In this document: piece after piece, positions 44,401-54,904 of the stretch | Layout: every line of letters begins with the position of its first letter | Position numbering within the stretch: the stretch's first letter is position 1 | Assembly (NCBI GenBank): GCA_039621445.1 | Contig: CP154954.1 | Location: 29,397,411 to 29,461,410, forward strand | Length of the DNA stretch: 64,000 bases | Direction: 5' to 3' | Source of the DNA: Euglena gracilis | Taxonomy: Eukaryota; Euglenida; Euglenophyceae; Euglenales | Made by a program: the position numbers and the translations under genes | The notes under the pieces: model-generated | Seen by the model: the letters and a program-made list of their open reading frames with translations, nothing else | What the model was told of the DNA's origin: nothing | Databases searched by the model: none

Positions 44401-47400
44401 AAAGTGTTTCTGCAAATATGTTTAATCTTCCTTGAAGTGTCAAGTTCAAGGCTTTGGATTTCATTTTTATCAACCTGGTTTTTTTATTGCGGCTGTCGTT
44501 TTTCTTGGTTCTTCTTTTTTTGTTTTATTATATGGCATCCGGTTTTTGCGGTTTTTCTTTTGGGAAGGGCAGGATACAATAATTGAGTGTGTAAAGTAAA
44601 GTAGTCGAGGTGGTGCAGGTTGAGCTTTTAAGAAAATATTTTTCGTTTTTTACCGTTAATAGGCTGTTTGAAAAAGAAAATATTTTTCGTGTTTTACCGT
44701 TAATAGGCTGTTTGAATCCTTTCCTTTGCCACCTTACAAAGGTTTGTCGGTCCACAGTGGGTGTAGTTTAGGGTCAAGGGCATTGTGATGATCATTTATT
44801 TGGTTTTTTTTGGTTTTTATTTGTTTGTTTTTTTTTTCTATTTGGTTGTTGGTCTTGTTTTTGGAACCCGATGCAACCTGGTTTCCAACATGGGACTTCG
44901 GTGGGTTGCACTCTGTTGTTGATCTTCCTACGCTTCGGGCTGCTTTACTGGGCCTGGTCAGAGGGATTTCCTCAAAAACCCAATTAAAAGCCTTCCAAAG
45001 GCTTGTGGAGGAGCATCTTAGGAAACAACTTCCCTCTACGTCTGCAGACCACAGCGTTCAGGCTTTATGTTAGGTTAATTTTAAGTTTCTGTTTGTTTGT
45101 TGCGTTTTCCCCCTCCCCCCCCCCATTTTCGTTGTTCTTATCTCTCTCTTGTTTTCTAATTTTTTGTTTTTTTTTTTTTTTTTTTTTTTTTTTTATTTAT
45201 GGAGCCTGCTGAACCTGATTGGTTTCTGCAAGGTGAGCCCACAACGCTGTCCCATCTTCTCCAATCCTCCTCGACTCTCACGGGAGCTACAGAGAGTCCT
45301 CGTGTTGCTCCCACCGAAGGACAGGAGCGTCCCAAGCCCTCATGGACCGTCAGACCGCTGGAAGAGCAGCAGGGCTCCGTGGTCCGTGTTTTGAATTTAT
45401 CTCGTCAGTTCAGTCCCATGGCGTACACAGAAGCTTTGAGGGAGGTTTTGGATTCTATGGATGTGGTCACGCCAATGAACGTTGATCGTGGTTTTTGTCA
45501 CGTCACGATTCCATGTTATAAATATCGCGAGTTATTTCGGACTTCTGACATGGCGGAAGTGAAGTTGGCTTCTGGGTTATCTTTCAGAATCCGTGGGCGC
45601 ACTCCAGAAGGGGAACCTTACATCGATTTTCGGAGTTCCGCCGCGAAAAGACCCAGGATCGAGGCCGGATCCCGTCCACTTCTCTCGCCCACTTCGTCAA
45701 CACCAGTACTAGCACGTGTTGGTGTGCATCCCATCCCGAGTCCCCCTCCGACTCCGCCGTCATTCTCACGTTCCACGGTTGACTCTTTCGCGAGTTCGCC
45801 TTTCGCCAAATTACCAGCCTCTTTGGATGATATCATGCCGGTTTTCACACATTATGCTCCTGATGTTGGTCGTTTCTACAATTGGTTGTGGATCCCTCCT
45901 CTTCCTCCGGCAGCCTACATCCCCCAGGATTTCCTTCGTCTTTTTGGCCCCGCCATAATCAGCACAAATAATCAGGTCAAAGTTGATTTCCTCAAAGAAA
46001 TAGTGCAGAGATTGGATTGTGTGGACAACCATGGTTTCTATTTTGAAAAGACCTGCGATGCCAAGGGATGTTGGAATTGCGGGTCTGTTTTTTCGGCTGA
46101 TAGTTTGTGTCCGGGCTGTTTGAGTAGTTCGTTTTTCTATATTCCGTGCGACACACAAACAAAATCCTTAATGGGTAATGTGGATGGGTCGGATGCTTTG
46201 AAATTCATCCTCAAAGGGCTGCAACAGACCTCAGCCACTTGGTCCACCATGTTGTCGTCGGTGGCGAGCAAATGGGCTAAAATTCTCCTTAGCAGGCCTC
46301 GCCTTCTGTCGACGGGTGGGGTCTACGTGTCCCCTCCTATCATCAATGATGATGCCTTTTTGGTGTTCTTTTCGATTCCCAAGGATATGCCTCCTCCTCC
46401 CAATTTTCCCATCCCTCCCCTGACCAATGAGGAAGTGCGGTGCATATACTCTTCTTTGTGCTCACAATGTGGAAGGCCCAAGGCAGAAAACATCAAAATT
46501 CTGACAAACACACTGCCTTTTTTTGTCAAGAGTGCGTTGTGCATCCGTTTGGATAAGGGACAAACTTCTGCCAACAAAGTTTTTGCTCAACAGTCTCGTT
46601 GGAATCCTTATGGTCTTCCCCTGGAATTTGTGTTACCAGTCACTCCTCGTTTTTCGTTTGACTGCAACCCGGAACAGCCACCGCCCCCTGATCTCAGGTT
46701 TTGGGTGAAGGAATTGGATGCAAAACTGCCCCCGCTTGTTGATGTCACCAATACTCGAAATCCTGGTTGTTGGAGGATCATGGATTTGAATTGTGGGGGT
46801 GGTTCCTCGCTACCTGCGGTTTGTGATTTGATGTCACTTTTGGATCCAGACTTCATTTTTCTTCAGGAATTGTGGGAGACCGACCCTCGGGACGAGATTG
46901 CTTTTCGCCGATATGTTATATTCCTCAGTGCATTCCGTGATCGTGGTCAAGGCTTGTGTATTATGGTGCATCGAAGGGTGTTGTGTCCCAATTCTGCATC
47001 GAGATCCTCCCCTATGATTCTCCATGATTGTAGATCTTGGTTAGCTCTGGGGTTTCACGTGGGTTCTTCATCTTTCCTTTTGATCAATGTGCATCTTGAC
47101 CCTTCTTTCAACATGAAACAAAAGGTGGAGGAAATGCATTTGATGGGTGCCTTGATTCATAAGTCCAAAGCAGGCTGTCTGGTGGCGGGTGATTTCAACA
47201 TACACCGGACAGCACATTCGTTGATGGAACACTCAACACGTGCTTTCGGTGTCCCGGGTTTGAGGATACCGTATCCTATGGGGCTCCACACAAATCACAC
47301 ACGAGCAGGTAATCGGCTTTCCGACACAGAGATTGATTATATATATGCAAGTGATTTTTTCCCCCTCAAGTGGCATGGCCTGATTCCGGGTCCGTCTTCC

Positions 47401-50400
47401 CATGATTGTGTGGTTAACGACCTCATTATACCACATGTTTTTTCTAATTCTCCTTCCTGGAAGAGGTATCAGTTTGCTAATGTCCCCGCTTCAAAAATTC
47501 AACAGGTGGCAATACTTTTGTCATTTTTCTGGTTTTGGTTGCGTGGTCAAGGTGCACATCCCAATTTGTGGCTCCGTGTTTACTGGTTTTTGGCTGATAG
47601 AGTTTTTGCTCCCTATGATCAACACTCCTCGGCTAAGTCTCTCATACAATTGGGGTTGGCATGTGCCGACCGCCGCTCGAGTGATCTTCTCATGCAATGG
47701 CGGAGCAAATGTGTGGAGCATCGTTTTTTGGCTGGTTTGCAACTCAGCCATGAAGTCGCTTTGCAAATCAGCCCAACCTCCTTAACAACAAAATTGATCA
47801 ACACATGTTCCAAAAAGCCGGGGCCGTATCCCAAATTAGCTTCTGGCCGGGGGGAGGATGGGCAAACTGGCAAGACTTCGGAAGAGGAAATCATCAGTCA
47901 ATTTAAAATGTATCATGCCAATCGGGGTTTATCCATGAATGTGGGTCATTTGTATGCAGACCTTGATGTGGTATCAAATCTTCCACAGGATGATCCCTCT
48001 TTCTTTCATCTATTTGAGGCCCGTCGTGAAGGGTTATGGAACAATGATCTCATGAGTCGGCGCCTGCATCTCTTGGCTCGGCCAATGTGACGCTTTGATT
48101 CCATCCGAGGCATCACAGAGTCTCTGCGTTGCGGAGGTTCCAATGCCACTTCATTGGATTCGCTCCCCATGGCAGTTCTACAGCACTTTACCTTGGCAGG
48201 CATGGTGGCTTTGAGCCATTATGTGTTTCTTCTACGGGGTCTCCCAAAGGCTCTGAGCAATGAAGTCATTCAATTGGCCATTCCCAAGGGTGGTCCACAA
48301 CATTTGTTCACTTCCTATCGGCCCATCAAACTCGGATCCGCCATAAACCGTGTGGAGGCTGGGTCAGTTCATTTAGAGGCAAGTTTTCGCGCTGAAATGG
48401 ATGGTTCTTTCACATCCAACCTCTACTCTTATCGGAAGGAAGTGACTCCTTTTATGCTTGCCTTTGCATTAAGGTCCACAATTTTGCTGTGTTTGAAGGA
48501 AACATCAGAGGCCCACATTTTGGATGGTGATGAATCGGGAGCTTTTGATACTCCTGTTCGGGAGGATTTGGCATTGTTGGATCATATGTGGAAAGGCCAA
48601 TGTGCTTTTGGTAGTTGGGCTCATCGATTTTACGCCACCCAGAGAATTCGCCTTCTAACACATGAGGGTTTGACACAACCGATGAAGACAGGGGATGGCC
48701 TGTCACAAGGTTGCAAATTTGCCCCGACCGCTTACAACCTAATTGGCGTTGGGAGGAACATAACCTTCATGAAATCATTTCAAAGTACGTTGTGTCACAA
48801 CGGCTTACCCCTATGTGAATTTATCTATAGTGACGATCGCCGATGGGTCAGCCCCTGTGCGAATGATTTGGCTATTGCGGCACGAGTTGCGAATGCTATC
48901 TCACAGGAAGCGTGTGCAATCAATAACTTGCAAAAAATGAAGTATGTTGCTTTGAAACGCTGTGCTGATGGTTCCATTTGTACTTTTCGAACCGAAGTTG
49001 CCATCAATGATCAGTGGGTGCAGTCTGTGTGTGAAATTCCTTTGATGGTGGGGTTATCAATGCAACCAGGTGCTATAAATCCTTCCCTACTCCCCAGAAT
49101 CAAAATTCGCTTACAAAAATTGCGGCAATTCATAAAGAAATTGAATCCAAATTTCCTGTTGACTTTACGTTGTACAATAGCGTATGCGATATCAATACTG
49201 GATTATTCCTCCCGGGGCTGTTTTGTTCCATCATCAATTTTGATGAAAGTACAACCTTTCCTTAATCAAGTAATAAGTGCATGCCTTTCCTTCCCCCCAG
49301 ACACCCCCATTTCACTGATGACTCTCCCCATGGCACATTTTGGTTGGGGCTTTCCAAATGTGACTCATCGAGCCCGACTCCAATTTATTTTGGGTTACTT
49401 CGAAGCAATCGATGGTAGGAACAATTTGTGTAGATTCGTGATGCGTCAATCTAGGGATGACTCCGGTGTGCAGAGTGACTATGCTTTGATTCGTTCTTTA
49501 TTTACCCAATATGATCTCTCCGAGGTTGTTCCAGCCTCATTTTTTTCCCCATGCCTACCCAGCCTTTGCCTTTCACTTCAGCATGCCTCCGTACTATATA
49601 TCACAACGGATGCTTCGCTAGTCTCTCTGCAGGATGGTGTGTTCGATCTTCAACGAGCGGGGTTGGGTGTTGTCATCACGGATGGCATTGTTTATCAAGA
49701 GATCTCGTGGGGGTTCTGTTCCGTGGCAGCTTGTTCCACTGATCTGGAATGGATGGGGAAGCTTTTGGCAGTTTGGTTGGTGCGCTTCTTCCGGGGCAAG
49801 ATAGTACTGTTGTGTGACAACTCATCCGTACAACTTTGCAACTTCACACAATGGGTGAAAGTCTCTCCTTGGGTGGACCGTTGGGCAAAGATGATTTTGG
49901 GTTTGCCGGTTTGGGATCATATCACGGAGGGGTGGCTTCAGGCGGAACACGATTCACTCTCTCAAGGATTGGCATGTTCGTGGCAGAAACGGGCAGATTA
50001 TTTGGCTGGTTGGGGCTCAACTCATGTGGAATCGGCTGGTTTCCCTTTGGCTGATATGCTCTCTTCTCTGGCGGACCCCCCCTTTCCTTTGTTTTGGATG
50101 GAAGGCTTGATCGTTTCCTTGAAGAGATTTGTGACCAAGCTCTACGAACTGTGCACTTTCCGTGATTCAGTCGCTTTCGCCACCCTGAATGCTGGTGCCT
50201 TTGTCGTCTGATTTGGAAAAAGTTGGTTTTATCAAGTGATGTTCCATTGGTCATGCACAAAGTGGCAGCCTACCTGCGTGCTGTGCCCTTTTTGTCTCGG
50301 AGTGCTCATTACAATGTGGAATGTCGGTTTTGTCATGCCGAGGTCGGTTTTTTGCCCAGGCACATTGTTGGATGTGTGGGATTGTATGAAGTATTGATCA

Positions 50401-53400
50401 AGGCTTTCTCGGAGGTCCTGCAAACAGTATCAACAGGTTCACTGGGTTCAATACTGGAAAGGTCGGACTTGGCTGCGGTTCTGCAATCTCAAAATGAGAG
50501 GTGGGTCATTGCACTTCTTCCTGAAGAAAACGTCGTCCGTGTGCGTCATTATATAAAGAAAAAAGGTTTCCTTTTGCTGTGTGTTACATGGTCGGGCCTC
50601 ATCAGTGTACCACATCGATTGAGTATGCTTTTCTCCACAAGTGTTCGTTTGGAATTGTGTGCCATAGTATTACGGACATTATCAGCTGCCCCACGAGGAT
50701 TCTTCACAACATCAGATATCGACATTCCACCGCACACCAATTTTCGGGGTTTGGTGGGTTGGTCAAGCAACGACGCACGTGGGTGCCAACCGTCTTTCCG
50801 GGTCCAACGGAGGCTCGCATGGATCTTGCTTGCACAATTTGGAGGGTGGTCGTTTGTGTTCTTCTTCTCGTTCCTTGTCGGTATACCTCCCCCCCCCCGA
50901 TGTTTGTATCCACCTGACCTATTTGATGTAAGGGTTTTTGCTTGTGATGTTAACCATTGTTTTGTCATCTCTAACCATCCTGGGAGAGGCCCTGCATGCG
51001 TGCTGTGTGATTGCCACATAACAGCTCCCTCGTATTGGCATCTCCATCGCTCCTATTCCGAAGGTGCGCTGTACATCTCAGCAGACTTCGGCTCATCGCC
51101 CCTCTAACCTCCAACACAACGCTTCGATCAGGGTGCTCCACTTCATGTGTTCTTGTGTATGTCTGTAGCTCATGTATCCTCTTCCCCCCCTATTCATCTA
51201 CCATCGCTATGTCAAGCACCAAGGGCATGCGCACTTGCTCATTAACCTCTGCCATGGTGTGCTATACACACTGCGATGTACCGTACGGCGATGTACCCTC
51301 TGCAATGCGATTTTATGGATTGCATCGTTTTGGTTGGTGCTGCCCTCTTTCCACCCTGGTCCGACGTGAGTGGTTGTGATGTTTGGGTTGACTCTTTCCG
51401 CTCTCGTTTGGTAGGGCTGTGTTTGTGCTCGAGTTGTTTGTGCTGCCCCCTTCCCGCTCTCGTCCGGTAGGGCTGAGCGTGTGCTGGTGTTGTTCGTGCT
51501 GCCTCCTTCCCGCTCTCGTCCGGTAGGGCTGAGCGTGTGCTTGTGTTGTTCGTGCTGCCTCCTTCCCGCTCTCGTCCGGTAGGGCTGAGCGTGTGCTTGT
51601 GTTGTTCGTGCTGCCCCCTTCCCGCTCTCGTCCGGTAGGGCTGAGCGTGTGCTTGTTTCGTTCGTGCTGCCCCCTTCCCGCTCTCGTCCGGTAGGGCTGA
51701 ATTGTTATTTTATTTTATTTTATTTTATTTTATTTTTCATTTTCCTTCCTTCCCGCAATAAATGCTAAATAAGCCCCTTTCGCGTTGCCTGTACCCGCCC
51801 AGGCTCACCAAACCAAACCAAACCAGTCAGTCACTCTGAAAAAACCAGTCACTCACCCCTCGGGGGGGGGGGGGGTCGGTCAGTGCTTAAGCAATTGCCT
51901 GCTTAGGATGCCAATCGATGAGAATATCCTCTTGTAACCTCAAAATAACCTCAAAATTGCACACCCAAAGAGAGGATTGGAATCGACCTTGTCAAAGCGC
52001 TGCTACTCACAAAAAATAGCAATCGGTTCGGAATCATGGTCCTATCTCTTAGAGGCTGGCTGCTTCCCTCAAATAAAGCGCATCACAACGGCTATTTCAG
52101 AAGCACCAACGTTGATTGCAGCTTGCACACTGACCGTTAAAATTTGTTCGAAACAAAAAATGGGCGTAAAGCTGCCACACCCAGATTTTTTTAGGACCCG
52201 GGAATATCCCGAGGGGTCCAAAAAATCTCAGCGCTTCGCACCAAAAATAGAGGAAATCCCCCCTGGGGAGAGGTTTCACTCTCACTCAGTCCGAACCCCC
52301 CCCTGGGCCTTTAAATTTTAAAAAATCTCTGGGCTGCCAAGAACAGAACGCAGCCCAGCAAAACCTTCTGCGCCTCGGAGAGGATGGGCTCGCTCTTCCT
52401 CAGCAGCTCGGCGCTGGCACACGCCTCTGCCAGGGCAGAACGGGAAGGCCTGGTGGGGGGGTCGACCCCCCCACCCGGGAGGTGGGGGGGGGTGGGTCAA
52501 CCCCCCCACCCACCACAGCATTTGCACCAATTTCGGGGAAACGGGGATTTTGGCCAGAAAAATTTTTGCTTCTTTTTTGAAAAATGAACCCAAAACACAT
52601 GATTTTTTGATGGAAAACCACATTTTTTTCACAAAAAAATCTCAAAATTTTCCGTCCTAAAAACTGGGACTTTTTAGGGGGGGAAACGAAGGTCAAAAAA
52701 AGTGGACAAAATTTTGGCACAGTCAAATTTTACTGACATTTTTTCTCGTTGAACTTTTTTGGACTTTGAATAACATTTTTTGCTTCAAAAACCTCTCAAA
52801 ATCACCCTCTTGAGAAAATGTCAAATTTTTTGAAGGTGTGAAAAAATGGGGTTTTGGGTGGGACCCCCTATGTGGGTCCCAAAATGGGTCAAAAAAACAC
52901 CCGGCACCGAAGGCGCCGAAAAAATTTTTCGTGTCCAAAAAATTGGTGCTCCCGGAAATACAGGAAGAGGTGGGAGGGCCGCCTCCCCCCCCCACCCACC
53001 ACTCTGGCTGTTCGGCCGATTCCCGTTCTGCCCTGGCCTCGGCCCAGAGCTTCTTGGCCGCCTTGCAGTTCCCCTTTTCCACCTCTGCGGGGTACTGGGC
53101 CACGGCGACCTCCAACCGGCTGGCACTCTGCGGAGAAGGTCCGGCCCGGCCTCGCCATGCGGAACCCTCCCTACCCCCACTACGCCAAACCTGCGGGAAG
53201 CGAACCTTCGGAGGCGTCCAGAAGGGGAATGAATGAAATCCAAAGCAGACGGAGCCATGGGACTGGCAACACTTTCTTTGCGCTCTCGGCAAAGCAGCAG
53301 GGGCGATAAGGCAAAACAGAGGTATTTTTTAAAGGACCCGGGGTTCACTCACCCAGCACCCAGGCCCCCTGGGGGGCTGGGAGAGCCCAATTTCAAGGAT

Positions 53401-54377
53401 CAGTTTGGGCAAATTCTTTTCAGTGCGAAGAACCGAAAACAGAGGGGCCTCCCCCTCTCCACAGGGTTCCCACTCAGCCTGACCCCGGGGGGGGGGGGGG
53501 TTCGGACCCCAGGGTACGTGATATCGGAGGCCCTTGGAAAACTGCCGGGAAATTGCGGGAAAAAAATTGCGGAAATTGCAGAAGAATTGCGTGGAATTGT
53601 GGTTGCAGTTTTGGGATTTAGCACATTTCTTCCAGAGAGGACTTAACAAAATTTCACAAATTTGGTCATTTTGCAACATAGATGTGCTTTGAGCCGTTAT
53701 TCACATTTTTTTGCAACAAAAAGGTCCAAAAGCATCATTTTGTAGTTTGGGAAATGATCCTGGAAACATGGAATTCCTTAGGTCCAAAAATCCAAAAAAA
53801 AGACACAACAAATAATTGGAAAAATTTTGTCTCGGGTAAAATCTGGTCCAGGATACTTTTTGAATTTTTGCTTTTTGGGTTTGAATTTTCCTCAGTCGAA
53901 AGTATTTCCCACAGAAATTGGGAGAAAACCTAAAAAAAAAAAAGCTGAAAAATTACCAAATTTTGTGAAATATTGTAAATTCTGGCAAATGTTGGCAAAT
54001 TTGCAAAAAAAAAAATCAAAAAAATCACTTGGGGTCCCTTGTGACATGTTCAAGGAATGGCCAGCATTTCACCTTCAATCTCAGGTTCAAGCGGAAAAAA
54101 AATTGCGGAAAGGGAATAAAAATGCAGAATAATTGCAGAGAATTGCGAAACTTGCAGAAAAATGGCGGATATCAATCCCCCCCTGAAAACCCACATCACC
54201 ACCAGGTCACCATTTTTTAATATAAAAAAAAGTCTGGTGCAAGTGAAAAAAGTGAGAGCCCACATACGCTGGTGACTGCTTTCTGGTCCATGGGGCAAGC
54301 AACAGGCGGCACTTCTGGAACATTCAACGGCCCTTCGGCTCCGTGAATGCCATTGAGCAGCAGCACCCACCAAGCGC
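30500..54377 (-). CDS. Coiled-coil protein with C-terminal FYVE zinc finger, multi-exon
   Basis: The C-terminal FYVE domain is split over two exons. At 31.0 kb: WEPDSTHCSVCRKE then GT. At 30.6 kb: FTFVRRRHHCRVCG, CDKC, LALTNTNRVCVRCV, TGA at 30500-30502. RRHHCR is the FYVE phosphoinositide-binding signature, and the eight Cys/His zinc ligands are present. FYVE domains bind PI3P on endosomes. Upstream exons encode helical, charged sequence: 54268-54377, 53038-53127 (VAVAQYPAEVEKGN), 52365-52424, 38732-38831 (ATLQEYERLSVDAG), 37503-37633 (GDPLAKLRAQLEKPEEQQ), about 37.3 and 37.2 kb, 36.28-36.39 kb (AIRYREMQDALARCHRVL), about 34.9 kb, 34.3 kb (QQYDALAKGVEKEAKEM), 33.8 kb. Several consecutive junctions agree in phase 0. 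One intron (52425-53037) is a transposon; another holds the 12.5-kb LINE. I do not recognise the family of the helical part; the start codon (possibly 54291) is uncertain. Confidence 0.72.
31430..32790 (+). pseudogene. Decayed LTR-retrotransposon pol fragment (protease region)
   Basis: Frame pieces include VILVNGEERDMYILVDAGAE followed by NPIRQGF, resembling a retropepsin (DAGAE in place of DSGA-T). Downstream is ATLSFPWLARAKLGIFPHH, resembling the GYPWL segment after Ty3/Gypsy proteases. It is broken by frameshifts and stops. No LTRs or reverse transcriptase are visible here. It lies antisense in a FYVE-gene intron. Confidence 0.5.
33065..33545. repeat. Dispersed repeat, copy 1 (ATTGCAGATATCAA end)
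   Basis: Shares ordered words with 53665-54185: CATTTTGCAACAT, AAATCTGGTCCAG, CAAATTTTGT, and GCAGATATCAAT at the right end. A weaker third match lies at about 8320-8370. Non-coding. Confidence 0.65.
35344..35796. mobile_element. hAT-like MITE, 453 bp, perfect 8-bp TSD
   Basis: Perfect inverted ends CAGGCTTTTGCTTAAG / CTTAAGCAAAAGCCTG, flanked by gtctgccc at 35336-35343 and 35797-35804. Contains a 32-base G-run (35443-35474), CTAGCTAG words and the GGCGCTTTGCGCC core (35629-35641). In a FYVE-gene intron. Confidence 0.92.
37637..38225. mobile_element. G-run MITE, CAGGGCAGAACGGGAA family
   Basis: Left end CAGGGCAGAACGGGAAGG preceded by a C-run; the interior matches 52431-53035 closely. The usual inverted right end is replaced by other G-run sequence near 38225. 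It lies in an intron between FYVE-gene exons; the left border abuts the CAG acceptor of the exon starting at 37633. Confidence 0.7.
40162..40986. mobile_element. hAT-like element, 825 bp, nested in the LINE
   Basis: Perfect 19-bp inverted ends CAGGGATCCTCACACGTCC at 40162 and its complement ending 40986. The flanks share ctctgtc (40155-40161 and 40987-40993), extendable to 8 bp if the border is shifted. Subterminal CCGTGAATTTCCGTGATTTT repeats occur at both ends in the same orientation. No transposase frame seen. Confidence 0.88.
41019..45073 (+). CDS. LINE 5' coding segments (ORF1-like), split by T-rich gaps
   Basis: Open segments with coding-like composition: 41019-41258 (80 codons; contains SLEEQALAASPKTAFPIM), about 41950-42180 (VESWSDVLAILLMHYPGWDE), 42712-43075 (one frameshift near 42781), 43158-43275, 43309-43440, 43764-44035 (ILEEVLFLPDIIVPQ), 44878-45072 (TQLKAFQRLVEEHLRKQL). 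Most are preceded by a pyrimidine tract plus AG and followed by GT (for example TTGCAG before 41019 and GTAAAT after 41258). No similarity recognised. They could be exons of one protein, or fragments of a decayed frame. Confidence 0.5.
41491..41760. repeat. A+T-rich simple sequence (TAATAA/TTATTA) in the LINE
   Basis: TTG triplets followed by ATAATAAT, TATTAT and similar words, inside one of the T-rich gaps. Confidence 0.9.
45199..50211 (+). CDS. LINE ORF2: APE-like endonuclease, reverse transcriptase, RNase H (one in-frame TGA)
   Basis: One frame from ATG 45199 to 50211, interrupted only by TGA at 48088-48090. The N-terminal part has a Cys cluster (CWNCG, CPGC, about 46060-46120). Endonuclease 46.76-47.45 kb: WRIMDLNCGGG, FLQELWETD, INVHLDP, VAGDFNIH, SDTEIDYIY, SSHDCV. 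Reverse transcriptase 48.2-49.2 kb: PKGG, motif A DGDESGAFDTP, motif B GLSQGCKFAPTAYN, motif C FIYSDDRRW (YSDD, 48826-48837), then KMKYVALK. RNase H 49.59-50.0 kb: ITTDAS, STDLEWMGKLLAVW, LLCDNSS, KRADYLAGWGS. This enzyme nicks the target and reverse-transcribes the element RNA in place. Start chosen at the first ATG after a T-run. The frame breaks near 50170 and continues in the next feature. Confidence 0.9.
50170..51107 (+). CDS. LINE ORF2 C-terminus in shifted frame (CCHC-type finger)
   Basis: The frame upstream of 50223 reads RFRHPECWCLCRLIWKKL, continuing the RNase H region after a frameshift near 50170. CRFCHAEVGFLPRHIVGC (about 50324-50377) is the C-x2-C-x8-H-x4-C pattern seen at the end of many LINE proteins. 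Ends at TAA near 51105. The rest has no recognised motif. Confidence 0.7.
51390..51702. repeat. 56-bp tandem repeat in the LINE 3' UTR, about 5.5 copies
   Basis: Each unit contains CCTTCCCGCTCTCGTCCGGT and AGGGCTGAGCGTGTGCTTGT. A related single unit occurs in the truncated LINE near 18170. Followed by (TTTTA)n at 51708-51738. Confidence 0.9.
51757..51762 (+). terminator. Polyadenylation signal AATAAA of the LINE
   Basis: AATAAA 60 bp before the (CCAAA)n end of the element. Confidence 0.6.
52431..53035. mobile_element. Introner-like MITE, 605 bp, splitting a FYVE-gene exon (GC-AG)
   Basis: Inverted ends CAGGGCAGAACGGGAA / TTCCCGTTCTGCCCTG (16 bp). Flanks gcctctgc (52423-52430) and gcctcggc (53036-53043) differ at one base. 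On the minus strand the exon reads AAKKLWAE up to GCCGAG. The intron would start GC (53037) and end with the AG of the second target copy (GCAGAG, ending 52425). The exon resumes GCG TGT GCC = ACASAELLRKSEP. The joined frame is uninterrupted, with 30 codons before and 20 after. Contains a GGCGCC core at about 52914. Confidence 0.85.
53665..54185. repeat. Dispersed repeat, copy 2
   Basis: Matches 33065-33545 word for word in many places and ends GCGGATATCAAT, then a C-run and CTG. A possible left end CAGGGTACGTGATATCGG at 53511 would make it a larger CAGGG element, but flanking 8-mers do not match. Confidence 0.6.
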
Positions 54378-54904
54378 CTGGAGAAAAGCAACAGAGCAAG
54401 CAAGCCAGGTGAAAACTTCCGTTGGAGCGTCGTTTTGTGCACCCTGTGTTTGTGGGAAGAAGACACCTTTCCGGCGAGACCCATATCTGCATATCTCCCA
54501 AGGAGGGCAAGAACTGTGCAAACAGATATTTGTTATGTGCAAACATTAATTTGAACAATTGGCACCCAGCCACCAGACAACACGGCGGTAGCCCCACCCT
54601 CATTGAAGGTGTGCAGGGGCAACTTACCAACAGGTTGCACTGAACACAAAAAAAGCAGCACAAATGCAAAAGCCGTGTCCCACGTCGCACAGCTTCGAAG
54701 GGTCAAAAGGCGCTGTACAGTGAAAAAAAGGATTCTCGCAGGGTGAGCAGCGTGAAAGAAGGTGCGGCTGACGTCTGGATTGCCCCTCGGGCACAGATGC
54801 CAGGGGTGTATCAGTCAATGCGCCATATGAACTCAAATGGCCGGGAAAGCCCAGTGTGGTGTGAGGTGCAAACACATGCGGCCTCGGGCTGCATCGCGTT
54901 TGTA

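Larger units (their letters stand above)
39300..51822 (+). mobile_element. LINE-type retrotransposon, 12.5 kb, with target duplication
   Basis: Bordered by a 15-bp duplication ccagtcagtcactct at 39285-39299 and 51823-51837. The 3' end has AATAAA at 51757, then (CCAAA)n instead of poly-A. The order is: 5' region with several open segments, a large frame with endonuclease, reverse transcriptase and RNase H, a CCHC-like C-terminus, and a 3' UTR with a 56-bp tandem repeat. Domain content recalls RNase H-bearing clades (I/R1/Tad/LOA groups). It is full length in extent but carries a stop and frameshifts, so this copy is probably inactive. It is antisense to the host gene. Confidence 0.9.
39013..51901. 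mobile_element. hAT-like MITE (about 360 bp) split by a LINE insertion, perfect 8-bp TSD
   Basis: Left end CATACAATTGCTTACCGACC at 39013, right end GCTTAAGCAATTGCCTG ending at 51901, flanked by identical cttaggat at 39005-39012 and 51902-51909. The left (39013-39299) and right (51823-51901) pieces together match the intact 28172-28517 element. The LINE entered at the CAGTCAGTCACTCT repeat. In a FYVE-gene intron. Confidence 0.92.

Noticed and set aside
48088-48090. UGA reassigned to an amino acid
   Set aside because: PPWD1 ends in TAA, but APC4 and the FYVE gene appear to end in TGA, so TGA is most simply a stop and the LINE copy is mutated.
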